In this document: piece by piece, positions 51,757 to 61,472 of the stretch | How positions within the stretch are numbered: the first letter of the stretch is position 1 | Layout of the letters: the number at the start of each line of letters is the position of its first letter | DNA from: JAQXDR01 sp038138625 | GTDB lineage: Bacteria; Pseudomonadota; Alphaproteobacteria; Rhodobacterales; Rhodobacteraceae | Assembly: GCA_038138625.1 (NCBI GenBank) | Contig: JAYQEA010000001.1 | Coordinates: forward strand, 36,136-100,135 | Length of the DNA: 64,000 bases | Direction of reading: 5' to 3' | Position numbers and translations under genes: made by a program | Notes under the pieces: model-generated | Seen by the model: only the letters and a program-made list of their open reading frames with translations | Told to the model about the DNA's origin: nothing | Database searches by the model: none

Positions 51757-52911
51757 CTATGCGGCGTCACTTAACAGAGCGATTTCCGTCTCAAATGCCC
51801 AAGCAAGCCACGGTAACATCGCCTGAATATCGGATGTTTCAACGGTGCCCCCGCACCAAATCCTGAGCCCTGCAGGTGCATCGCGGTAGGCACCTATGTC
51901 CAGGGCAACGCCTTCTGACTCCAGTCGTTTAGCGATGGTTTTGGCAAAGGCGGGGCCGTCGGAAATCCGGGCGTCGTTAAATTTCAGGCACACGCTGGTG
52001 TTTGATCGTGTCGCGGGGTCCTTGGCAAGATTGGTGATCCAGTCATGCGCATCACAGAAGTCGTGGATGGCCTGTGCGTTAGAATTTGCCCGTGCGATCA
52101 ACCCTTGCAGGCCACCCACGGATTTGGCCCAGTCCAGCGCCAGCAGGTAATCTTCGACCGCCAACATAGAGGGGGTATTGATCGTAGCGCCTGAAAAAAT
52201 GCCATCTATTAGCTTGCCGCCTTTCGTCAGGCGGAAAATTTTGGGCAGGGGCCATGGCGGAGTATAACTTTCGAGACGTTCCACAGCACGTGGGCCAAGG
52301 ACGATCATGCCATGAGCGGCCTCGCCCCCCAGAACCTTTTGCCAAGAAAATGTTGTCACATCCAGCTTGTCCCAAGGTAAATCCTGAGCAAAGGCCGCGC
52401 TGGTCGCATCACAAATTGTCAAACCTGCACGATTTGATGGGATCGCGTCACCATTGGGCACACGCACACCGGACGTCGTGCCGTTCCACGTAAAGACAAC
52501 GTCTGTATCGAAATCTAGAGCATTTAGGTCAACGATCTCGCCATAATCAGCCGTTTTAACATCGGCCGCGATCTTTAGCTGTTTTACAACATCCGTGACC
52601 CAGCCTGATCCAAAGCTTTCCCAAGCAACCATTGTTGCAGGTCTGGCGCCTAGCAGGGACCACATCGCCATCTCGACAGCTCCTGTATCGGATGCGGGCA
52701 CGATCCCGATTCTGTAGGTATCGGGTATCCCCAATACCTCACGGGTGGTCTCGATGGCATCTTTCAGCTTGGCTTTGCCCACACCAGCGCGGTGCGACCG
52801 CCCCAGAGGCGCGTCAGACAATTTTTGCAAAGAAAAGGCGGGAGGTTTGGCACAGGGACCAGATGAAAAACGCGGATTGGCCGGCCGCGTTGCCGGTTGT
52901 TCTTTGATCAT
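51757..52911 (-). CDS. serC: Phosphoserine aminotransferase
   Basis: A 384-residue class V aminotransferase of the alphaproteobacterial long type. The PLP lysine lies in TFSWQKVLGGEAAHGM, with FTWNGTTSGVRVPNGD and the AISADATSA-like CDATSAAFAQDLPW upstream. It converts 3-phosphohydroxypyruvate to phosphoserine. It starts 200 bases upstream of the serA start on the same strand, with no gene between, so serC-serA may share a promoter. Divergent from serB. Confidence 0.95.
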   Translation of the reverse strand: MIKEQPATRPANPRFSSGPCAKPPAFSLQKLSDAPLGRSHRAGVGKAKLKDAIETTREVLGIPDTYRIGIVPASDTGAVEMAMWSLLGARPATMVAWESFGSGWVTDVVKQLKIAADVKTADYGEIVDLNALDFDTDVVFTWNGTTSGVRVPNGDAIPSNRAGLTICDATSAAFAQDLPWDKLDVTTFSWQKVLGGEAAHGMIVLGPRAVERLESYTPPWPLPKIFRLTKGGKLIDGIFSGATINTPSMLAVEDYLLALDWAKSVGGLQGLIARANSNAQAIHDFCDAHDWITNLAKDPATRSNTSVCLKFNDARISDGPAFAKTIAKRLESEGVALDIGAYRDAPAGLRIWCGGTVETSDIQAMLPWLAWAFETEIALLSDAA

Positions 52912-53145
52912 GAATCTCTAACCTTACAGATAGTCGCCCTTCGTTGGGGAAGGGTGTCCCGCCGATGTGGCTAAGGCTTTCATGGCCGAGGTGCAACAGC
53001 CAAAATGTCGATTTTTCTACGCAAGTTGTCGTAAGCAAGCTTGGACTGTCTCCAAAAGGAAACTTCACGACTGCGGCAATGCAGGCGCTGGTCCCTTTGT
53101 CAAAGCTGTGTTTGAACCGCCACACCACTTATTCGAGGGACGCTG

Positions 53146-54018
53146 ATGAATACGATCGTTTTGATTGCCAAACCCGGAGAGCTGGCCTCAGCACTTGTTG
53201 AGGCGTTGCAGAACGCTTGGGGTGGTGGACCTGTTTTGTGGCTGTCGCCGAACGAGGCGGCGGAATTTGAAATAGGGCTGGTCCCGGGAAATTTCCGTGA
53301 CGTGTGGGCGGATCTGCAGGCGCAAGGTGTGGATTTAAATGCAGTTGACACCCAGGCGCGAAAAAAATCTGTTTTGCTTGCGGATATGGACAGCACCATC
53401 ATTGAACAAGAGTGTATCGATGAGCTGGCTGATGAGGCGGGTGTGGGCGATGCGGTGCGGGCGGTTACGGCACGTGCGATGAATGGCGAGCTTGACTTTG
53501 AAGATGCACTTATCGCGCGCGTGGCTCAGCTAAAAGGGCGGCCAACGTCTATAATTGATACTGTCTATACAAATCGAATTACATTCACGCCCGGTGCGGC
53601 GGAACTTCTGGCGACTATGAAAGCAAGGGGTGGGTATGCCGCGCTTGTGTCAGGCGGGTTCACCAGCTTTACGAGCAAAGTGTCAGCTACGTTGGGGTTT
53701 GATGAACACAGAGCCAATACATTATTGGTGGCTGCAGACACCCTGACGGGCGATGTGACGCGTCCCATCCTTGGGCGGGATGCCAAAGTCGCGGCTTTGA
53801 ACGAAATTACCGACCGCCTTGGACTTGACCCCAAGGATGTTTTGGCTGTCGGAGACGGAGCAAACGATCTTGGCATGCTAGATCACGCGGGTATGGGAGT
53901 TGCCCTGCATGCCAAGCCTTCGGTGCAAAAGCGCTGTGCCTTGCGGGTAAATTACGGTGACCTGACGGCCCTGCTCTATTTACAGGGCATCGCTCGGGCA
54001 GACTTTACCAAAGTCTAA
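53146..54018 (+). CDS. serB: Phosphoserine phosphatase
   Basis: A 290-residue HAD-family phosphatase. The nucleophile Asp lies in LLADMDSTIIEQECIDEL (about residue 80), with SGGFTSFTSK as motif II and VGDGANDLGMLDHAG (about 242) as motif IV. It releases serine from phosphoserine, the last step of the pathway of serA and serC. A GAGGGA purine stretch precedes the ATG. Separated from divergent serC by 234 bases. Confidence 0.95.
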   Translation: MNTIVLIAKPGELASALVEALQNAWGGGPVLWLSPNEAAEFEIGLVPGNFRDVWADLQAQGVDLNAVDTQARKKSVLLADMDSTIIEQECIDELADEAGVGDAVRAVTARAMNGELDFEDALIARVAQLKGRPTSIIDTVYTNRITFTPGAAELLATMKARGGYAALVSGGFTSFTSKVSATLGFDEHRANTLLVAADTLTGDVTRPILGRDAKVAALNEITDRLGLDPKDVLAVGDGANDLGMLDHAGMGVALHAKPSVQKRCALRVNYGDLTALLYLQGIARADFTKV

Positions 54019-54125
54019 AACAGGAGTTTGGAGCAGCCCGCTGTTAACTGGCAAGACGTTTTGCCAGCGCCGTACCTTTAGAAGCGAAGTCTCAAGACAT
54101 CTCGGTCGCAGTGAGGGTGGTTTGT

Positions 54126-54806
54126 CTAAAGACCAGCCGCGGTTTGACGGACAATGCGTATTCTCTCAGGATTGGGTGGATGAGTCCCGAGAAATTGGTC
54201 CCCCGGATCCGTTAACCGATTGAAATACTCTGCTCCAAGGACGGGATTGTATCCGGATCGGGCGCTGATCACTGTCCCCAAACGGTCTGCCTGAAGCTCG
54301 AAATCCTTGGAGTAGACCCGCGATCCGACCTGTCCGCCCATTTCGACTGCTGCACGAATTCCGACATCACCCAAGCCCAGACCAATGGCAAGCACCCCCA
54401 TGCCGAGCGCTCCGGCGACTGCGTTGCCTTGTTTTTGTTCCAAATGTCCAAGGATATAGTGCGCAGCCTCATGACCCATGATGAAGGCCAGTTCGTCATC
54501 ATTTTTGACATCCTCCAAAAGGCGGATGTTGAAGATTAGCACAGGCTGGCCATCTGTGATCGTTTGGTAGGCATTGGGCGGATCCGAGCGGTCTTGGACA
54601 AGCTGGACCAGATAATCACAGTTTTGTAGTTTTGTGGTTTGGCGACATTCTGCTTCAGCCACGGGCTCAACCCTGCGACGCACGCGGTCAAGTCGGGATA
54701 CGACGGACCGGTCGGCATCGACAACGCGATCCACACGAGGCGAAGGTCCGTTGGCGACGCAGCCAGCGGTGGCCAAAAGCATCATCGTGAACACAAAACT
54801 GCGCAT
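54126..54806 (-). CDS. M48-family metalloprotease, lipoprotein
   Basis: A 226-residue protein with a lipoprotein signal (MRSFVFTMMLLATAGC, lipid-modified Cys16) and the zinc-protease motif GHEAAHYILGH (about 108-118), with the third ligand region SKDFELQADRLG. It resembles the M48 domain of BepA/YggG without the TPR part. Such periplasmic proteases help outer-membrane protein quality control. Convergent with serB. Confidence 0.88.
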   Translation of the reverse strand: MRSFVFTMMLLATAGCVANGPSPRVDRVVDADRSVVSRLDRVRRRVEPVAEAECRQTTKLQNCDYLVQLVQDRSDPPNAYQTITDGQPVLIFNIRLLEDVKNDDELAFIMGHEAAHYILGHLEQKQGNAVAGALGMGVLAIGLGLGDVGIRAAVEMGGQVGSRVYSKDFELQADRLGTVISARSGYNPVLGAEYFNRLTDPGDQFLGTHPPNPERIRIVRQTAAGL

Positions 54807-54914
54807 GAACCAATCCCTTTTTGATCCCTGATGACCGGCGTGGTTTATTGCCGGTTGTCAGAAGGAAATCTCTAATAAGCAGGCAATGATCTATATAAAA
54901 AGACACAGATAAAA

Positions 54915-54934
54915 AAGGGTGTTGCCCTTGTTTT
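54915..54934 (-). terminator. Possible terminator downstream of the aminotransferase
   Basis: On the minus strand, AAGGG-CAACA-CCCTT followed by TTTT. The 5-base stem is short and lies about 160 bases after the aminotransferase stop. It could serve that transcript. Confidence 0.4.
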
Positions 54935-55092
54935 CAATGATTGAACAAATTTGCCCAACAAAAAACCACGCCTTTCAAGCGAACCTAGTTCAACATGCTG
55001 ACAAAAGGCGTCCTGCCAATTGTGTCATTGATCCAATGCCCCCTTTGGGAGCGCTTTTTGTCCCAAGGCGATGCAGTGATGTGCGTTGGGCG

Positions 55093-56487
55093 TCAGCTTA
55101 CCTTGGTCAAAAGGCCTTTTGCGTCTAGCTCTTCATGAGCTTCGTCAAGCGCAAGTCGAGCGCGTGAAACAAGCGTGTCAACTTCATCATGTGAAATGAT
55201 CAAAGGAGGCGAAATAATCATTCGATCATACACATGGCGCATGATCACATTATTGGCAAAGCAGCGTTCGCGAGTGATATATCCTGCCGTGCCCGGTTCA
55301 GCAGCAAAAGATGCGCGCGTAGACTTGTCTGGTGTCAGAGCAATGGATCCCATCATGCCGACAATCTGTGCTTCGCCGACCAGTGGATGATCACTTAAGG
55401 ATCTGAATTGTTTTTGCAAATAAGGTCCGGTATCGTTACGGACCTTTTCTACGATTCCCTCTTCATCAAGGATACGCAGGTTTTCCAAAGCGACTGCGCA
55501 GGCCACCGGATGGCCCGAATAGGTGTACCCGTGATTGAATTCGACCTTGCCAATGACACTGGCAATCTCATCATTGATGACAGAGCCACCAATCGGCTGA
55601 TAGCCAGAGCTTAACCCTTTGGCTATTGTCATGATGTCAGGGCGCACATCCATGGTCTGGCTCCCAAACCAGTTTCCAGTGCGACCAAACCCGCAGATGA
55701 CCTCGTCTGCGACCAACAAAATACCGTACTTGTCAACGATCCGCTGGATTTCGGGCCAATAGCTATCTGGTGGGACAATCACACCGCCAGCCCCCTGAAT
55801 GGGCTCTGCTATAAATGCGGCAACCTTATCCGGACCAATTGCCAAAATAGCCTCTTCCAACGCAAGAGCGCGAGCATGACCAAAATCTTCGGGCGTCATG
55901 TCGCCACCTTCGGCCCACCAGTTGGGTTGATCAATGTGGTGAATGCCCGGGATTGGCATCCCGCCTTGCGCATGCATTCCCTTCATGCCGCCAAGAGATC
56001 CCGATCCAACAGAAGACCCATGATAGGCATTCCAGCGGCTGATGATGACCTGACGGTCTGGTTGGCCTTTTGCCTCCCAATAGGTGCGGATCAAGCGCAG
56101 GTTGGTATCGTTGGCTTCTGATCCGCTAGAGGCAAAGAAGACCGTGTTCAGATCACCGGGTGCCAAGTCCGCAACCCGTTGTGCCAATGCGATTGCGGGT
56201 ACATGTGTGGTTTGGAAAAACGTGTTATAATAGGGCAGTTCACGCATTTGACGTGCAGCTGCTTCGGCCAGTTCTTCGCGACCATAGCCAATGTTTACAC
56301 ACCAAAGGCCTGCCATTGCGTCAAGGATCTGTGTGCCGTCGCTATCAGTGAGCCAGCAACCCTGGGCCTGAGTGATCACCCGGGCCCCTTTTTGTGCCAG
56401 TTCCGACGCAGTCGTGAACGGATGCATATGATGGGCGGCGTCCAGCGCCTGCAGTTCCGACGTGGGCATGTGGTTGGTGATTTGCAT
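55093..56487 (-). CDS. Class III aminotransferase, probably putrescine/omega-amino acid--pyruvate type
   Basis: A 464-residue PLP enzyme. DEVICGFGRTGNWFG (about 257-271) and TIAKGLSSGYQPIGG with the PLP lysine (near 290) are visible, as are ASSGSEANDTNLR and NAYHGSSVGSGSLGG. It resembles putrescine- or taurine-pyruvate aminotransferases. The adjacent polyamine ABC transporter and FAD oxidoreductase support an amine substrate, but this is inference from context. GGAGA precedes the ATG. Followed by GntR-type gene upstream on the same strand. Confidence 0.88.
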   Translation of the reverse strand: MQITNHMPTSELQALDAAHHMHPFTTASELAQKGARVITQAQGCWLTDSDGTQILDAMAGLWCVNIGYGREELAEAAARQMRELPYYNTFFQTTHVPAIALAQRVADLAPGDLNTVFFASSGSEANDTNLRLIRTYWEAKGQPDRQVIISRWNAYHGSSVGSGSLGGMKGMHAQGGMPIPGIHHIDQPNWWAEGGDMTPEDFGHARALALEEAILAIGPDKVAAFIAEPIQGAGGVIVPPDSYWPEIQRIVDKYGILLVADEVICGFGRTGNWFGSQTMDVRPDIMTIAKGLSSGYQPIGGSVINDEIASVIGKVEFNHGYTYSGHPVACAVALENLRILDEEGIVEKVRNDTGPYLQKQFRSLSDHPLVGEAQIVGMMGSIALTPDKSTRASFAAEPGTAGYITRERCFANNVIMRHVYDRMIISPPLIISHDEVDTLVSRARLALDEAHEELDAKGLLTKVS

Positions 56488-56531
56488 CAGGCGTCTCCGA
56501 CAGGTTACGCTCGAAGAATATGATCAAATTC

Positions 56532-57239
56532 CTAGAGGGTCAACGCAGGTGCGAGTCCCAAGGATAAACGCGCAACTCCTTGCGCGACATCTGCAGCGAC
56601 AGCCTGCGCTGCGGACTGGGCGTCACCGCGCCGAAGGGCAGCGATCACCAGTTTGTGCTGGTCGGGCAGGCTTTGTGGGGCATCTCCCGTCAAGACATCG
56701 CGCAACGAGGGTCCAAATCGCAACCACAATGCGTCTACCTGTCCGGCAATCATCGGCGCGCCAGCAATCGCATACAGTGTGTCGTGAAAGGCATAGTTCA
56801 GCCGCAGGTAACCACCCACGTCTCCTTTGGCGATGGCCCTATCAAGTTCTATGTCGATTGATTCGAGTTGGTCGATATCAGCATTCATCGCCCGCGGGGT
56901 TGCGCGTCGTGCCAGTTCTGGTTCTAGCGCGCCCCGCATAAAGCCGACATCGTCCAGATCCTGCGCGGTCAAGACCGGGACGCTGATGCGACGGTTGCCT
57001 TGAAATATCAAAGCGCCTTCGGCGGTCAGACGGCGCAGGGCCTCTCTTACGGGCGTCATTCCAACCCCGAGGTCCGCTACAATGCCTTGAATCGTCACGG
57101 GTTGTCCCGGTGCCAGATCTCCGAACAAAATACGCTCACGTAACTGCGCATAAACTTTTTGATGAGCAGGAGGTCCTGCGCGCCGGACGCCATCGTCTAA
57201 ATTGTCATCGTCCAACATCGTCACACCCGCCTCTTTCAT
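56532..57239 (-). CDS. GntR-family (FadR/FCD subfamily) transcriptional regulator
   Basis: A 235-residue regulator: winged HTH (about residues 24-90; GQPVTIQGIVADLGVGMTPV is the recognition part) and a C-terminal all-helical FCD ligand domain (about 100-225). It lies divergent from the polyamine transporter genes and immediately upstream of the aminotransferase, the classic layout for a local regulator. Start may be 57239 or the internal ATG at 57215; neither has a perfect ribosome site. Ligand presumably a polyamine or its catabolite, by context. Confidence 0.88.
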   Translation of the reverse strand: MKEAGVTMLDDDNLDDGVRRAGPPAHQKVYAQLRERILFGDLAPGQPVTIQGIVADLGVGMTPVREALRRLTAEGALIFQGNRRISVPVLTAQDLDDVGFMRGALEPELARRATPRAMNADIDQLESIDIELDRAIAKGDVGGYLRLNYAFHDTLYAIAGAPMIAGQVDALWLRFGPSLRDVLTGDAPQSLPDQHKLVIAALRRGDAQSAAQAVAADVAQGVARLSLGLAPALTL

Positions 57240-57297
57240 GCTCCAGTTGCCACAATCGCTTGCTCTGGATCATTGCATTGTGGAAACATCGCGTGTG

Positions 57298-57355
57298 TTG
57301 CCAAGCTTGGCAAGAATTGATCAACTCGTAGTGACCGGGCAATGACTCGGGTCAT
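57298..57355. promoter_or_regulatory. Palindrome cluster between the GntR regulator and the polyamine operon
   Basis: Three perfect dyads within 60 bases: TTGCCAAGCTTGGCAA (57298-57313), TTGATCAA (57317-57324) and ATGAC-TCGG-GTCAT (57342-57355). They occupy the divergent promoter gap of 140 bases and are good operator candidates for the GntR-type regulator. Confidence 0.55.
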
Positions 57356-57379
57356 AATGCTCACCAAGGGGAGACAAAG

Positions 57380-58465
57380 ATGAAACTTCATCTGATGGGA
57401 ATGACGGCGACGCTGGCGCTGGTGACGGGAATTGCCGCGGCTGACGAGGTGCGCGTCTATAACTGGTCTGACTATATTGACGAGGCCTTGCTGGAAAAAT
57501 TCGAGTCCGAAACCGGTTTGAAGCTTATTTATGACGTGTTTGATAGCAATGAATTGCTGGAAACCAAGATGCTGGCCGGTGGGTCCGGTTATGACGTCGT
57601 CGTGCCATCGGGAACCTTTTTGCAACGCCAGATCACAGCAGGGGCATTCCAACCCTTGGATATGTCTAAATTGTCCAACATGGAGAATATGTGGGACGTG
57701 ATCGCAGCACGGACGGCGCAATACGATCCCGGAAATGCCTATTCTATTAATTACATGTGGGGTACTACGGGCATCGGTGTAAATGTCGGCAAAGTAACCG
57801 AAATTCTGGGAGCAGACGCGCCATTGTCTTCGATGGACCTGATCCTGAACCCAGAACACGCCTCCAAGCTCGCAGAGTGCGGAATTCATGTGCTGGATGC
57901 GCCATCCGAGATCATTCCGATGGTACTGAAGTATCTGGGCGAAGACCCTGACAGCCATGACCCTGATGTGATCGCCAAGGCAGAGCCGATCTTGACTGCT
58001 GCGCGTCCCTACATCAGTAAATTCCATTCGTCCGAGTATATCAATGCATTGGCTAACGGTGAAATCTGTGTGGCTGTAGGCTGGTCCGGTGACGTATTAC
58101 AGGCGCGTGATCGTGCGGCCGAAGCGGAAAACGGCGTTGATATCGCGTATAATGCTTTTGCCCAAGGTTCATTGATGTGGTTCGATCAGATGGCGATCCC
58201 CGTGGACGCCCCAAACCCCGATGGGGCGCATTTGTTCCTGAACTTCATCATGGATGCTCAGAACATGGCTGACGCGTCCAATTACGTCTATTATGCCAAC
58301 GGTAATTTGGCGTCCCAGCCTTTGCTTGAGGAAGATGTCATTGGTGATACGGCGATTTACCCTGACGCAGCAACGCTGGAAAATCTCTATACGACAACGC
58401 CATATCCTGCGCGGGTGCAACGTGTTGTGACAAGGCTTTGGACCAAGGTCAAATCCGGTACGTAA
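57380..58465 (+). CDS. potF: Polyamine ABC transporter substrate-binding protein (PotF/PotD family)
   Basis: A 361-residue periplasmic binding protein with a signal peptide of about 20 residues (MGMTATLALVTGIAAA) and RVYNWSDYIDEALLEKFESE directly after, as in PotF and PotD. NYMWGTTGIGVN and VGWSGDVLQAR are further family segments. It binds putrescine or spermidine for uptake. GGGGAG lies 6 bases before the ATG. A strong stem-loop separates it from the ATPase gene. Confidence 0.92.
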   Translation: MKLHLMGMTATLALVTGIAAADEVRVYNWSDYIDEALLEKFESETGLKLIYDVFDSNELLETKMLAGGSGYDVVVPSGTFLQRQITAGAFQPLDMSKLSNMENMWDVIAARTAQYDPGNAYSINYMWGTTGIGVNVGKVTEILGADAPLSSMDLILNPEHASKLAECGIHVLDAPSEIIPMVLKYLGEDPDSHDPDVIAKAEPILTAARPYISKFHSSEYINALANGEICVAVGWSGDVLQARDRAAEAENGVDIAYNAFAQGSLMWFDQMAIPVDAPNPDGAHLFLNFIMDAQNMADASNYVYYANGNLASQPLLEEDVIGDTAIYPDAATLENLYTTTPYPARVQRVVTRLWTKVKSGT

Positions 58466-58473
58466 CAGTCTGT

Positions 58474-58518
58474 AATTGTCTGCGCGCGTCTGTTTTCAAA
58501 TGCGCGCAGACAGCAATT
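58474..58518 (+). repeat. Strong inverted repeat between potF and potG
   Basis: A 12-base stem (TTGTCTGCGCGC arm at 58,476-58,487; matching arm 58,502-58,513, one G-U pair) with a 14-base loop, 9 bases after the potF stop. No T-run follows, so it is more likely an RNA-stabilising or attenuating element than a simple terminator. Confidence 0.65.
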
Positions 58519-58644
58519 AGAAACGCAATCTGCTGCGATCCGTTGTTTTAGCCAATATGATAATCATCAATAACAATGGCGTCGGTTGACCCGGGCGCTC
58601 TTGTTGGTGACATTCATCAAATACCGACCAAAGGAGCGTTCAGC

Positions 58645-59769
58645 GTGTCCCAACCTGTTTTTGCCCCATGGGAGGTGCCCGAAGCGGAGCCTCTGATCCG
58701 GTTCGAAAAGGTGTGCAAGAAATTTGGTGATTTCACCGCCATTGACGCCTTGTCACTGGATATTTTTGAACGGGAGTTTTTTGCGCTGTTGGGACCATCG
58801 GGCTGCGGTAAAACGACCATGATGCGGATGCTGGCCGGTTTTGAGACCCCTACCGCGGGCCGCATCCTTTTAGACGGTCAGGACATCGCGCCTGTGCCGC
58901 CGAACAAACGCGCTGTAAATATGATGTTTCAAAGCTATGCCTTGTTTCCGCATCTATCAGTTTGGGACAACATTGCTTTTGGGTTGCGTCGCGAGGGAAT
59001 GGCACGTGATTTGATTGCAACTCGAGTGGATGAAATGCTGCGGCTTACTCGGCTTGAGAAGTTTGCGCGCCGCAAACCGCATCAGATCTCGGGCGGGCAA
59101 AAACAGCGGGTTGCTTTGGCGAGGTCACTTGCCAAGGCTCCAAAATTGCTTTTGCTGGATGAACCCCTTGGGGCATTGGATAAAAAATTGCGTCAGGACA
59201 CGCAGTTTGAACTGATGGATATTCAGGAAAAAACCGGAACAACCTTTGTTATTGTGACCCATGACCAAGAAGAAGCCATGACTGTGGCCAGTCGGGTCGC
59301 CGTGATGGACGAGGGCAAACTGATCCAAGTGGATCCACCTGATAGGCTGTATGAGGCCCCCAATTCTGTTTATGTCGCCGACTTTATTGGGGATGTGAAC
59401 ATTATCCAAGGTGTCGTCAGCCCTGATGATGAAGACTCACGTGTGCGTCTGGAGTGGGGAGACGGGCGGACACCCTTGTGGGCACAGGGCGAATTTGGCG
59501 CGGGTCGCCGGCTCAGCCTTGCTATCCGTCCAGAAAAAATTCAGGTCAGCCGCCGCAAGCCTGATGGTGTTGCTAATGCAGTCTATGGAGAAATCGTCGA
59601 TATTGCATATTTGGGAAATATCTCGACATTCCATGTGCGGTTAAGGGATGGAACGATGCTTAAGGCGCAGATGGCCAACACCCGGCGAATTTCCAGACGC
59701 TCTTTCAGTTGGGAAGATCACGTCTGGCTGTCGTGGTCTGATACTGCTGGGATTTTGCTGGAGCGTTAA
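58645..59769 (+). CDS. potG: Polyamine ABC transporter ATP-binding protein (PotG/PotA)
   Basis: A 374-residue ATPase: Walker A GPSGCGKTT (about 50-58), signature SGGQKQRVALARSL (about 148), Walker B LLLLDEPLGALD (about 168) and the His-loop THDQEEAM, then a C-terminal TOBE domain (about 285-370). GTG at 58645 is chosen because AAAGGAG lies 8 bases upstream; the open frame begins at ATG 58576. It drives import with PotF, PotH and PotI. Confidence 0.94.
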   Translation: MSQPVFAPWEVPEAEPLIRFEKVCKKFGDFTAIDALSLDIFEREFFALLGPSGCGKTTMMRMLAGFETPTAGRILLDGQDIAPVPPNKRAVNMMFQSYALFPHLSVWDNIAFGLRREGMARDLIATRVDEMLRLTRLEKFARRKPHQISGGQKQRVALARSLAKAPKLLLLDEPLGALDKKLRQDTQFELMDIQEKTGTTFVIVTHDQEEAMTVASRVAVMDEGKLIQVDPPDRLYEAPNSVYVADFIGDVNIIQGVVSPDDEDSRVRLEWGDGRTPLWAQGEFGAGRRLSLAIRPEKIQVSRRKPDGVANAVYGEIVDIAYLGNISTFHVRLRDGTMLKAQMANTRRISRRSFSWEDHVWLSWSDTAGILLER

Positions 59770-59772
59770 GCC

Positions 59773-60663
59773 ATGTATCGTCGTTTGCTTATAGCGGTTC
59801 CGTATTTATGGCTCTTGCTTTTGTTTCTTGTCCCTTTTGGAATTGTGCTCAAGATTTCATTGAGCGATCTGGCTTTGGCGCGTCCGCCATATCTTCCTCA
59901 GATTGATGTCTCCAAAGGTTGGGAGGGGATTGCGAATTTCCTGTCGGGGCTGGATTTTGAAAATTATGTCTGGCTTACGGAGGACGATCTATACTGGAAA
60001 GCATATCTATCGTCTCTGCGTATTGCAGCTATATCAACAGCGCTGACCTTATTGGTGGGCTATCCGTTGGCTTATGGTATGGCCCGGGCACCTCGCGAAT
60101 GGCAGCCAACGCTGGTTATGCTGGTAATCCTGCCGTTTTGGACCAGTTTCCTGATCCGCGTTTACGCTTGGATTGGGATTCTGTCGACCGAAGGGTATCT
60201 GAACCAGTTCCTGATGTCGGTAGGCATTATCGACATACCACTCAAGATTTTGAACACCAATACTGCCGTCTATATCGGTATCGTGTATACGTATCTGCCT
60301 TTTATGGTGCTGCCAATATATGCCGCGCTGGAAAGGCTGGATGGTTCCTTGTTAGAGGCTGCTGAAGACCTGGGATCCTCTCGCACAGGGGCGTTTTGGT
60401 TGATCACCTGGCCCTTGTCCCGGCCGGGTGTTGTGGCAGGGTGCTTTCTTGTTTTTATTCCCGTGATCGGCGAATTCGTGATCCCCTCTCTTTTGGGGGG
60501 CTCTGGCACCTTGATGATCGGTAAGGTGCTTTGGGAAGAATTTTTCTCAAACCGCGACTGGCCTGTGGCAAGTGCTGTTGCCATTGTGTTGCTGCTGATC
60601 CTTGTGATCCCAATCGTGCTGTTCCAGCGTAACGAGGACCGCGCCCGCGAGGCCGAGCGATGA
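59773..60663 (+). CDS. potH: Polyamine ABC transporter permease (PotH type)
   Basis: A 296-residue permease with six helices; the cytoplasmic EAA loop LEAAEDLGSSRTGAFWLITW lies near residues 193-212, and LIRVYAWIGIL is a conserved PotB/PotH segment. GGAG lies 9 bases before the ATG at 59773, 4 bases after potG. Overlaps potI by 4 bases (ATGA). Confidence 0.92.
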   Translation: MYRRLLIAVPYLWLLLLFLVPFGIVLKISLSDLALARPPYLPQIDVSKGWEGIANFLSGLDFENYVWLTEDDLYWKAYLSSLRIAAISTALTLLVGYPLAYGMARAPREWQPTLVMLVILPFWTSFLIRVYAWIGILSTEGYLNQFLMSVGIIDIPLKILNTNTAVYIGIVYTYLPFMVLPIYAALERLDGSLLEAAEDLGSSRTGAFWLITWPLSRPGVVAGCFLVFIPVIGEFVIPSLLGGSGTLMIGKVLWEEFFSNRDWPVASAVAIVLLLILVIPIVLFQRNEDRAREAER

Positions 60664-61472
60664 GACTTAGCTGGTTCAACACCATATCGCTGACACTTGG
60701 CTTTGCTTTTTTGTATCTGCCGATGGTTATTTTGGTCATCTACAGCTTTAACGAATCCAAACTGGTCACAGTCTGGGCTGGTTTTTCAACCAAATGGTAC
60801 GGAGAACTGCTGAAAAACGAAGAATTCTTGGATGCAGCATGGGTAACAATTCGTGTTGCTGCAATGTCGTCCACGCTTGCGACGGTTCTGGGAACTTTGG
60901 CAGCTTATGTGCTGGTTCGGGCGGGCCGATTTGCGGGCCGAACGCTGTTTTCAGGGATGATATATGCCCCGCTTGTCATGCCCGAGGTCATCACAGGGCT
61001 GTCGCTGCTTTTGCTGTTCATCGGTTTGGACATTGATCGTGGGGTTATGACCATTGTCTTGGCACATACCACTTTTTCAATGTGTTATGTGTCGGTTGTG
61101 GTCAGTTCACGCTTGGCCAGTTTTGATACGTCCCTCGAAGAGGCGGCGCTTGATCTGGGCGCGTCTCCCTTGACTGCATTTTTCCTTGTCACCTTACCAA
61201 TTATCGCTCCTGCCGTCATTGCAGGGTGGTTATTGGCATTTACTTTGTCGTTGGATGATCTGGTTATTGCCAGCTTTACCACCGGCCCATCTGCAACAAC
61301 GCTGCCAATCAAGATCTTTTCGGCCGTGCGGCTTGGCGTCAGTCCGGAAATCAATGCTTTATCGACCCTGATGATTGTCGTGGTCACAGTAGGGGTGATT
61401 GTGGCCTCTCTGGCGACAAAACGTGCGGCAGTGGCGCGCGCCCGTGAGGAATTGGCAGTCGATCGGTCATGA
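60660..61472 (+). CDS. potI: Polyamine ABC transporter permease (PotI type)
   Basis: A 270-residue permease with six helices, the EAALDLGASPLTAFFLVTLP loop (about 160-179) and LSLDDLVIASFTTGP, both characteristic of PotC/PotI. It completes the four-component importer. Overlaps potH and the oxidoreductase by ATGA on both sides. Confidence 0.92.
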   Translation: MRLSWFNTISLTLGFAFLYLPMVILVIYSFNESKLVTVWAGFSTKWYGELLKNEEFLDAAWVTIRVAAMSSTLATVLGTLAAYVLVRAGRFAGRTLFSGMIYAPLVMPEVITGLSLLLLFIGLDIDRGVMTIVLAHTTFSMCYVSVVVSSRLASFDTSLEEAALDLGASPLTAFFLVTLPIIAPAVIAGWLLAFTLSLDDLVIASFTTGPSATTLPIKIFSAVRLGVSPEINALSTLMIVVVTVGVIVASLATKRAAVARAREELAVDRS

